DNA from: Phaseolus vulgaris
Lineage: Eukaryota; Streptophyta; Magnoliopsida; Fabales; Fabaceae
Assembly: GCF_000499845.2 (NCBI RefSeq)
Contig: NC_023754.2
Span: forward strand, 16,310,359-16,374,358
DNA length: 64,000 bases
Direction of reading: 5' to 3'
Shown: positions 55,237 through 64,000 of the stretch, one piece after another
How the letters are laid out: each line of letters starts with the position of its first letter
Position numbering within the stretch: the stretch's first letter is position 1
The notes under the pieces: model-generated
The model's input: only the letters and a program-made list of their open reading frames with translations
What the model was told of the DNA's origin: nothing
Database searches by the model: none
Translations under genes and position numbers: made by a program

Positions 55237-55619
55237 TCATGTTAAGGGATATAATTTATTAAACTGAGTTTTTATTATGATTTTGATGAGTTTATAAGTT
55301 TGATATGAATGAAACATATATTGAGTTTGAATGATTATGATTGAATTGAATGAGTAAATGATGATGTTTGAGAAATTTTTTGATTGTACTAATAAATTTG
55401 AATGTGCTTGAGAGTTGTATTTGTTAAACAGGTTTGGATAAAACTTTGAAACTTTATATGTTCTACTGCATAAGGTTGATTTTCCAATGTCTTCGCTCAA
55501 GTGGAGGATTTTCACTAAAGTGAAAATTGAACAAAAATTCAAGTGTTGTTTTCAGTCCTATTTTTGCTCAAGCAAGATATTTTTCGCTCAAGCAAAAATA
55601 GAATTGCATATTAGATTCT
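55237..55619. other. Spacer
   Basis: I see no gene or repeat structure here. Confidence 0.4.
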
Positions 55620-55816
55620 AAAGTTAATAGTTAAAACCTTGGTAGTTAATTAGATACCAATTTAGAAACTAATTTATAAATTTTATTAATAATAGAAAAT
55701 ACTTTAGAGCCTAATAATTTTTTTAGTCTCTGAAATAGTATCTAATTTAGTCAATATAGTAACACATTATTTTTTGTCTCTAAAAGTGGTTTCTATTTAG
55801 TGATTTTCTTGTAGTG
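55620..55816. mobile_element. CACTA-type MITE right part
   Basis: GTAGTTAATTAGATACC, AGAAACTAATTTATAAATT, GTATCTAATTTAGTCAATA and the end TTTAGTGATTTTCTTGTAGTG match the family seen at 15966, 22446, 33415 and 37845. This copy preserves the right terminal repeat best. Confidence 0.7.
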
Positions 55817-55967
55817 ACATCGTTTAGTACTTGTTTTGTGTTACAAAAAGGCATCATATAGTGCTTGTTCTAAAACATTTAGGATTTTGAATAGTTTATT
55901 TTTATTTTTTATTTAAGCAAGACATTAGTTTGAGTTGCAGACAACCCTTGTCTTGTAGACATTCCCT

Positions 55968-56325
55968 GTAGAGGATCTATTGTAGACGCTTGAGTTGTAG
56001 GTATGATAGACGCTTGGGTGTGTGATCTAGACACTCCCTCTAGGTGCCAGACGGTCCCTTGTACACACTCCCTGTCTTGTAGAGGCTCCCTGTAGAGGCT
56101 CCATTGTAGACGCTTGAGTTGCAAGTGTGATGGATGCTTGGGTGTGTATACACTCCCTCTAAATGTTAGATGATCCCTTATAGACACTTCTTATAGACAC
56201 TCCCTATAGAGACTCTATTGTAGACGCTTGAGTTGCATGTGTGATAGGCGCTTGAGTGTGTGATCTAAATGCTCCCGGAGACGCTAGATGGTCCCTTGTA
56301 GATGCTTCATGGTGGTTAGGTGGTG
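55968..56325. repeat. Minisatellite, three units of ~115-125 bp
   Basis: Units begin GTAGAG.(A/C)TC..TTGTAGACGCTTGAGTTG at about 55968, 56092 and 56206. Each unit also contains shorter internal repeats of TAGA.(A/G)CTCCCTG and GCTTGGGTGTGTG. It gives a repetitive minus-strand ORF with no recognisable protein. Confidence 0.8.
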
Positions 56326-58890
56326 CTTTCATGGTTGCTCTATCCTGGATAGGTGAAGGTTTGGTGGTGGATTTATCTTGATTTTTTGGTGTTCATGCAT
56401 AAAGGTAAGATATAATGGGTGAAAGATAAAGAATGAGCGTGTGCAGTGAATACCTAATTGATTATCACAATGCATAGCCAATTATGTGAGTGTGGAATAT
56501 GATATAATTCGTTATGAAGACAATTCAAGAGCATACATAATCAATTAAGTGACTTATTTTTATAGAGTAATCGATTATACACCTCGATAAGTGTATTTTT
56601 TTTAGGATAATTGATTATGCCGCCAAATAATTAATTGTGGGATCAGTTTTTTTTTATTTATTTTTTGTTCCACGAATTGTGATTGCATTACTTGAACATT
56701 GTGTGTTTCTATTAACTTTGTATAAACATTATAGGTTGATTGGAAACATTGAAGGAAAGTCTCAAGAATTGTTGAAGTTTGGAATGTGGGAAGTTCTTTA
56801 TATAAACTAAAAACGAATATTTGTGTAAAATGAAAAAAAATAAAAGTTGTGTGGGGTCATGATGTGTGCTTTATTTACATTAGTGTTAAAAATAATTATA
56901 GATTACTAAAATGCATAAATAATTAAATTGTAATTATTTTTTAACACAAGAACATATTTATAATATTACTTTTTTATCAATAAAAAATATAATTTCAATC
57001 ACACTTATAACATTATTTACAAACTTTTCATAAATTTTTTCTTTACTTTTCATTATATTTATCTTAATTAAAACAATCCTATCTTTATCGTACTTTATTC
57101 TTAGATCCTTTTAAATTCATTTTCTAATTCAAACAAAGTATTAAAGATTGTAAGATAAATTACAACAAGTCTTGAAATCAAAGTCAATCCAAAAAATAAC
57201 TAGAAATAAATAATAACTTTTTAGATTTACTTTTTCTTTAATTAAGTGATTTGGTTCCAAAAGTCAATCCAAAAAATAACTAGAAATAAACAATAACTTT
57301 TTAGATTTATTTTTTTCTTTAATTGAGAGATTTAGTTTGGATATACTTATTGTATTTAAATAAAATATTATATGTTTATAGGTAATTAACAAATGTTTCT
57401 TTGAGGTTCTTTTACAATTTGGTTCTATTTTATTTTTAATTATATTCATTAAAAAAATCAAAAAATTGTATTATAATATTTTTAAGTATCCATTATATAT
57501 ATAAAAGTTGAAGTTATTATATAACAACAATTTTAAAAAAATAATTAAGGTGTCTTTATTTGATATTTTTTTCATTATAAAATGTTTAACGGTTTTATTT
57601 TGTAAACAAATGTTTTACATGTTTTAAAACGTTATTTAATAAATTTATAGTAACAAAAAGTGTAAAATTAATCTAGATCGAACGACAAAACATTAATTTT
57701 GCTTTGAGATATATAATAAATATTATATTAATTTAAGAGTAATGTTTATAATACGAACAGTGATTAAGTATAATAACAAATGTGTTTTTAAAATAAAACA
57801 ATAAATATTTTTCATAAAAAATGATTGTTGTTACTTTATTAGTTACACTTATATTTTAAGTATCATAATCATGTCTTTAATAAATAAAAGTATATAATAG
57901 ATTCTGTGTATATATATTATTATTTTGTATAAAAATTCACCTCCCATCATACTTAGGAAAACTTTTCATATTTATACATAATTGATTATGTTTTAAGCAT
58001 AATATTGATTATTGATTATGTATAATTTTTTTTCAAAAATCTGAAAAGTTTAACACGTAAAATATATTTCAATTTTTTTTGTATTTTTAAATATTTTATA
58101 TTTCATTTTTTCTTATTTTTTTATTGTATTTTGTTATGTGCCTTGATTAAAACAAAACTGAAGTATGAGTTCCTTTTACATTAAAAATTTCTTTTTAAAA
58201 ATAAACTCTTATTTATTAATGAGTACTCAATTATAACTCTAAATAATTGTTGTTCCTTTTACCTTATCAACATATTATTTAAATTTGTTGTTCAAATTAA
58301 AAGAAAAATCATCTCCAACTCAAAATTCACCTCTAATCTCATTGTCCTTGTTTTATTAATAAGTCTCGAGTCAATTACATAAAAAAAAATATAACATCAT
58401 ATTTAATCCAAAAATCTTATGATTTTTATGCAATATCACACTTAAATTTCAACCATTTCAGTATACATGTTAACAAAATTGTAATTAACATAGTAATTAT
58501 TATAAAAAGCTCAAATTGTCATTACAATTGCCTTCAATAAAGACAAACAAATTGCATTGCAATTTTTTTTGTTACTTTTTAGTCTAAAATAGACAAGTTT
58601 GGTGAAAGAACATAATTTATTTAGCTTGCACTATGTTTTTAACATAAATTCAAAATTATCAAACAATTAAACATCTTTCAATTTCACTTCATATTTATAA
58701 ACCATTAAGTTTTTAATTATCATCTAATTTTTCCACTAATTTTAAACTTTTGCTTCATTAATAGAGGAGCAGTGTTCTTGTGTCGGCACATTCAATTATT
58801 CATTACAAGCAAAATATTTGAACTCTGTTGAAAAATAATGCAAAAATCTAACAAGTTATAGTTAACAATTTCGGATACAATAACAAATTA
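56326..58890. other. Intergenic, AT-rich
   Basis: A patch at 56440-56640 contains several ATAATCGATTAT-like palindromes, perhaps LTR-derived. No gene was seen. An 80-bp tandem duplication is listed separately. Confidence 0.4.
57181..57340. repeat. 80-bp tandem duplication
   Basis: AAGTCAATCCAAAAAATAAC and the following 60 bases occur at 57181-57260 and again at 57261-57340, with a few substitutions. Confidence 0.92.
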
Positions 58891-59048
58891 AAAATCACAA
58901 CAACACGATGCACGACCAAGGAACTTCAAACTACGACCGTTGATCTTGCAGGTACGCCACGAAAACCCAATCGGATCCGTTGATCCGAATTTCAGCATCT
59001 TACTTGGCAATTTTTAACCGCATTTAAAATCTGATTTGAAGTCCGAGG

Positions 59049-59055
59049 TATAAAT
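59049..59055 (+). promoter_or_regulatory. TATA box of the DEK-domain gene
   Basis: TATAAAT within a GC-richer promoter region, about 70 bp before the first leader ATG. A start site near 59080 would fit. Confidence 0.55.
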
Positions 59056-59116
59056 TGTCCCAAATAACCTTACACTTTCACACATAGTTGTTACTGAGAC
59101 TGGCGGAGAGAGAAAT

Positions 59117-59137
59117 ATGTGCAAACAAAGTGAGTGA
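59117..59137 (+). other. Upstream ORF in the DEK 5' leader
   Basis: ATG followed by five codons and TGA (MCKQSE) lies in the probable first leader exon, ahead of a donor CT|GTAAGC at 59178/59179. It could lower translation of the main ORF. Confidence 0.35.
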
Positions 59138-59178
59138 AAAGCTCTGTTATGCTCTTTCCTTCTCTTCCAACTGAATCT

Positions 59179-60200
59179 GTAAGCTTCTTCTCTTCCACTT
59201 TTCCCTGTTAAGCACTGTTTTACGTTGAAAAGTTTGTTTCTTTGTATTTTCTGGAGTAAATTCTTAGATGGGGTGGGGGATTTCGGGTGAGGAATTTTAG
59301 GGCTTTTGAATTGAATAAAGTACTCAAAGTTGGGACTTTTACTTTGATTTGACTATCTGGGTTAAGTTTGAGATTCTAGGTTATCACGGGGTGTAGTTAA
59401 GGTAACAAAATTGATATTTTTAAAGTTTGCCATCTTGCTCTGCTGTGCTCCGGTGAGAATTTTGTTGTTGGAATTGCATGAATAGGGTTACCCTTTTGAT
59501 GCGGTGCTGTTATATTCTCTGGAAATGGTGCGAAATGAATATTCAAATGTTAGTTAAGTCCTCCCCTGCTGAACAGTGTCGAGTATTGCATTTTGACTTT
59601 TTGTTTATCAACAACAACTGCATTCCTTTGCTGGTTTCACGAGGAGGCCTAATTTTCATGCTTTCTTTGAAATTGATTTATTTTGGGTAAATATACTCAT
59701 TTCTTTCTTTATTGTTATACTTGTTACTATGATAAAAAAACATATCTTGGCTCCACTGTGATTTGATCATAGTTATCAATGCTGGATACTAGCACGTAGC
59801 AGCCAAATTCTAAAAGCACTGTTGTGGGATTGCTGGTATTTTTATTTAATAAGGATATCTTATTAAAATTATGTACAAAATTGCACATTCAATACTTAAA
59901 GATACTCAAAATTTAAGATATATTGGTAATTATCTGTGAAAAGTTAGAATATAGGTCAAGAGAAAAAGTAACAACAGAAAATACTGCCCTCAATGATTGC
60001 TTTGTAGCTGCCAACTGCTGCTCTGTCGCTATGGTGCCCTCTAGCATGCTATCAATAACCTTGAGTTATGATTTAAAAATATATATTGAAAATGCCCTTC
60101 CATTGTAGCTACCTTTATCCTTTATTTTTCCTTATTACTTTCACGCTTTGCTGTTTGAGTGTTTGTCATACTGGTACTAACTGATTTTTTTAATCTCCAG
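59179..60200 (+). other. 5' UTR intron of the DEK-domain gene
   Basis: Between a GTAAGC donor at 59179 and a TTAATCTCCAG acceptor at 60200. Short ORFs inside have no domain. The exact donor is a best guess. Confidence 0.5.
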
Positions 60201-60291
60201 ATAGGCTTCACTAGAGCAATTTAACAGAGTGTAGAGAACAGTGTGCTTAGGAAATAGTAAATTTTGTATATATACTGTAAATAAGATCATT

Positions 60292-63200
60292 ATGGGTGAG
60301 GAACAACCGATGAATGAAGTTTCCGAGACTGATTCAAATGGGAAGAGCTCTAAGGAGAAAACTTTGAACAGAAGTACTGAGAAAAAAGACTTGGAAACCG
60401 ACGAAGGAAAAGTCTTGGAGAACAATGGAGTCAAAGAGTTGAAAGAAAATATTGTGAAAAAAGTTGAAGATGAGAAAGCTGATGATGTGGAAAAGGTAGA
60501 AGAGGACAAGAAAGTTGGTGTTGTGGAAGAAGTGGTAGATGATAAGAAAGAAATAAAAGATGATAAGACTAAAGATGGAGTGGTGGGAGCAAAAGAGAAT
60601 AAGAAAGATGATGAAGTGGAAGAGGCAAAAGAGGATGATAAAGAAGATGGAGTGGAAGAAGCAAAAAAGGATAAGAAAGAAGATGGAGTGGAAGACATAA
60701 AAGAGGATAAGAAAGAAGATGGAGTGGGAGACGCGAAAGAGGATAAGAAAGAAGATGGAGTGGAAGACGCAAAAGAACATAAGAAAGAAGATGGAGTGGC
60801 AGACGCAAAAGAGGATAAGAAAGAAGATGTGGTGGATGAAGTAAATAAGGATGAGAAAGATAGGGTGGATGAAGTAAACAAGGATGAGAAAGATAGGGTG
60901 GATGAAGTAGAAGAGGATGAGAAAGATGATGACGTAAAGGATGGTATGGAAGTTGATGGTGTGAAAAAAGTCGAGGATCAGGGAGTTGATGGTGTGAAAG
61001 AAGTTAAGGAGGATAAGGAAGTTGATGGTGGGAAAAATATAGTAGAAGATAAAAAGGGTGATAAATTGAAAGAAATAGAGGAAGATAAGAAAGATGTTCA
61101 TATATCTGAGAATGATAAAATGGATGAAGACACTGGGGTTAAAGATACAGTGGAAGATAAACATGAAAATGAAGAAGTAGAAACTGAGAAACCAGAAGGA
61201 GATGCTATGGAAGTAGAGGGTGGCATTAAGGGGAAGGAGGAGGGTGATGAAAAGGAGAAAATTGAAGTGGCGATGGAAGAGGATCAGGATGAAGACAAAG
61301 ATAAGGATAATATTGATAAGTTAGAAGAAGAGAAGGAAGAGGATAGTAAGGTTAACAAAAGATCAAAAAAGCATGGGAGAGAGAAGATCAATGGGGAAAA
61401 AGATAAAGAAAAAAGAAAGGAACTGAAGAAAATAGAACCAAGGACTCCTACTATTGACCGCCCTGTGCGGGAAAGGAAGTTAGTTGAGAGGTTGGTTACA
61501 TCAATTGAGAAAGATGCAACCAAAGAATTTCGCATTGAAAAGGTATTTGTTTTTAGTTTCATATTTGAAATATTTACCCTTAGTTTAGCATTTATTATAA
61601 CTTAATTTGTTTACAGCTTCTCTTTCAAATTGCAGGGACGTGGCACACCATTAAAAGATATACCAAATGGTATGGTGCTTTCCTTTTCTGAATTCTTCTT
61701 CGATATGGCCTTTTAATCCCTTCTGTATATACTCAAGCCAACATAAATAAAAATAATGCATAATGTACATACACAAGCATTCCTCATTCTTCCTAGGTTT
61801 ATGAGAAAATCTTGATGTTAGTCAATGATTTGAATTTAACATTATCAGGCAAGAAATTGGCCAGATATATATTGTTTCTATACTTTTCTAATTATGTTAA
61901 ATAATGTGCCATTTGTAGAGATGGTTGATTTAAGATTATGAAATTATAGTTGTATTGTGTCCCTTCAATTCAATGATTATTTGAGTCAAGGATCTATGCT
62001 TAACTGCATCTTTGTCCCCCTAAATATTGAACCCTTCCTGCTCCAGATTGTCATGAGTTGGTGATCCAGACTCACAACATAAGCAGTTACTTTAATTGTG
62101 TTATTGGCAAAATCCATTAGCGTATACTGATTTGATTGTGTTTAAACTTTAATCTATTTATAGAAAAGTTACTTTTTGCATGCCTTCTTTTTCCTATTAA
62201 AATGAAAAAAATATTTATGTATATATGTATTCCTTTCCCCCAACAATAATAATGACACGAACTTGGAAATATCTGAAGGTCCATCCTTTCACTCTTAATG
62301 GTAAATGAGATTATTTGCTAATTATAGTTTATTCATTGTATTTAATGTCATTTTATTAGATCTATAGAATATCTAACACTCGAGAGAATGGAAAAAAATA
62401 GTAGACTACCAAATTGACCATAATTTAGCAGTATTGGGAAAGTTTTTGCTATGAATATATAAGTAAAGGTGACCAAAAACACAGGGGTTTAATTCATGAT
62501 TTTAAATTCGTTCATTATGCTGTGAAGTGTGCATGCATGTTTCTACTACTTCGGAACAGCTAAAAACTTTATCACTCTTGCATTTTCTGCACTAGTGGCA
62601 TTTAAGCTGTCCAGAAAGAAGACTGATGATACCTTCAAATTGCTCCATACAATTCTCTTTGGAAGGAGAGGGAAGGTATGTCTTCATTAATTATCTGTGT
62701 TTTTTGTTACAGTTGTTACACCACCTCTATTTTTATTTTCTTGTGTTTTTGTATATAGTTCAGGATATAGGATAGTGGTTGCCTAGATTGTAGAAAGTTA
62801 AACATTCAAAGCTCACCCAGAGTCAAAATGTTACACACTAATGTTGTTATGCTTCCACATGACTCCGGTTTTTTACTCTTTTGCAGGCAATTCAGATCAA
62901 GAGTAATATATCAAGGTTTTCTGGTTTTGTTTGGCATGACAATGAGGTGATTATTACTTTTCAATAATATGAAAATTGGTTCTCATAACATGCAACTGTA
63001 GCATATATTATAATAATAGGTTTTATTCGTGGTAACTTCTTTTACTGATTTCATGCTTTTCTGTTTGAAGTTCTTTGTCTGTCAAAGGTCAAAGGTTCTA
63101 AAGTTCAAATATTGTTACTGCAGGAAAAGCAAATGATTAAAGTAAAAGAAAAACTTGACAAGTGTAATAAGGAGAGGTTACTGGAGTTCTGTGATGTGCT

Positions 63201-63600
63201 TGACATAACCGTTAACAGGGCAACAATGAGGAAGGTGTATTTGTTAGACCTTATTGATACAATTCTACTAATACCATTTGACACTGCCCTATAATTACTT
63301 ATAATTTTCCACTTATGCAGGAAGATATTATTGCTAAGGTGATAGACTTTTTAGTTGCCCCTCATGCAACCACATCTGTGTTACTTGCAGAAAAAGAGAA
63401 GGTTGTCTTTGTATTTATTTATCAATTTTTTTACTGTTATGTTGTGGTAATTTCTTTTCACCCTGGCAACCATGTTCTGGTCATGATATTCATACTATTT
63501 TTGGTTTATTTATCATCAGCTCAGTAAAGGAAAAAAGCGCAAGCGTATTGTAAAACAGGGTTCATCAAGATCTGGGACAAGTTCAAGACGTTCTGCCAAG
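60292..63600 (+). CDS. DEK: DEK domain-containing chromatin-associated protein (5' part, truncated by window)
   Basis: Seven coding exons are visible: 60292-61542, 61636-61669, 62596-62675, 62887-62946, 63124-63234, 63321-63401 and 63520-63600. All have GT-AG junctions and keep the frame. The first encodes 417 residues: a long acidic/basic repeat region, then ERKLVERLVTSIEKD. Exons 2-6 encode the conserved DEK/SAP-like core (GRGTPLKDIPN, VAFKLSRKKTDDTFKLLHTI, LFGRRGK, SGFVWHDNE, EFCDVLDI, DFLVAPHAT), and exon 7 a basic Ser/Arg segment (GKKRKRIVKQ). The C-terminal DEK_C domain lies beyond the edge. Plant DEK proteins bind DNA and histones in the nucleus and affect chromatin structure and transcription. 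The start is the first ATG after the leader splice. Confidence 0.93.
60620..60925 (+). repeat. In-frame 36-bp and 33-bp coding repeats in DEK exon 1
   Basis: Six 12-residue units of the form (E/D)AKEDKKEDGV(E/G) are followed by three 11-residue units EVNKDEKDRVD. The DNA repeats are 36 and 33 bp, so unit gain or loss preserves the frame. Confidence 0.9.
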
Positions 63601-64000
63601 GTAATATCTTACTCGGTTTACTGCAGAAATGTGAAATGTGATTTAGGCAATGAACTATAAATTTTGTATTCCAAAGTCAAGTCTTGCAGTGGAATGAATA
63701 TCAATGCTGCATTCCTTTGGATTAACATGTTTATTTCCCTTTTGCTTGTTTTGCACTCTGCATTGCTACTCTTACTACCACAGAATTGTTCTTGTCCAAT
63801 TGAATGACCAGTTGTTCTCATCCCTTGACACTAGGGGTTAGTTTGATTCACTTAATAACAGCTCTAAAAACAGTTTTTTGTTTGGTTGTACCAACCTTTC
63901 CTTGAGTGGATCTGAAGCTTTTACTTAAATTCCATGGACTAATGTAAACACCGGTTTTGTGAGATCATACAATCCTATTATTAGTATAATTGCAGTCTAG
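63601..64000 (+). other. DEK gene intron 7, cut by the window edge
   Basis: Begins GTAATATC right after exon 7. No further exon is seen before the end of the window. Confidence 0.6.

Noticed and set aside
56440..56640. Regulatory palindromes ATAATCGATTAT
   Set aside because: Such words are common in legume LTR sequence, and no gene lies nearby.
60177..61164. Long minus-strand ORFs of 234 and 276 codons
   Set aside because: They are antisense shadows of the repetitive DEK exon, giving Ser- or Phe/Ile-rich low-complexity translations.

Overview
This window is nuclear DNA of a flowering plant, very probably a legume of the Phaseoleae (Vigna/Phaseolus/Glycine relatives). It is AT-rich, its genes have GT-AG introns, and it carries a CC-NB-LRR resistance-gene homologue, a DEK-domain chromatin gene, plant L1-type LINEs, Ty1/copia LTR retrotransposons, CACTA-type non-autonomous transposons and a Helitron. 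The legume assignment rests on recalled resemblance of the proteins and dispersed repeats and is an inference.

Layout. 1-3.6 kb: an element with long inverted arms around degenerate telomere-like heptamers, then a small two-helix membrane-protein gene (minus strand, 3196-3483). 4.7-12.5 kb: two direct copies of a ~1.3-1.5 kb segment (4738-6020 and 10925-12455), the second hit by a LINE tail and a local tandem duplication; another LINE 3' fragment lies just before it. 13.2-34.3 kb: one RPM1-like CC-NB-LRR gene on the minus strand. Its CC exon (33808-34271), short P-loop exon (32864-32982) and NB-LRR exon (13172-15322) join at consensus splice sites, with intron 2 (17.5 kb) splitting the Walker A motif. 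That intron holds a nearly full LINE (16159-22445) inside a CACTA-type MITE, a LINE ORF1 fragment, an old internally inverted copia element, and a younger Tnt1-like copia element (26465-31315) with both LTRs and its target-site duplication. A stop in the CC exon and a frameshift in the LRR make the gene a probable pseudogene.

34.4-47.4 kb: AT-rich spacer with MITE-like and LINE-tail remnants; a 2.9-kb CACTA-type element (39470-42340) that carries inverted tRNA-like modules and is split by a 1.87-kb Helitron (39887-41758); and a decayed second copia element (42673-47389). 47.4-53.9 kb: a 274-residue acidic membrane-protein gene (49476-50300) and a solo LTR with target-site duplication (50631-51978). 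54.0-55.8 kb: a CACTA remnant in which a fragment of mitochondrial nad7 sits directly beside a transposase fragment, with a palindromic subterminal repeat array. 55.9-56.3 kb: a minisatellite. 59.0-64.0 kb: promoter, 5' UTR intron and first coding exons of a DEK-domain chromatin protein, running off the right edge.

The host genes (small membrane protein, NLR, acidic membrane protein, DEK) do not form a pathway. What links most of the window is nested transposition into spacers and one intron. The most interesting structures are the CACTA-linked nad7 fragment, the CACTA/MITE family with paired inverted tRNA-like modules and its Helitron insertion, the conserved 3' hairpin shared by LINE copies, and the NLR with a P-loop split by a transposon-filled intron.
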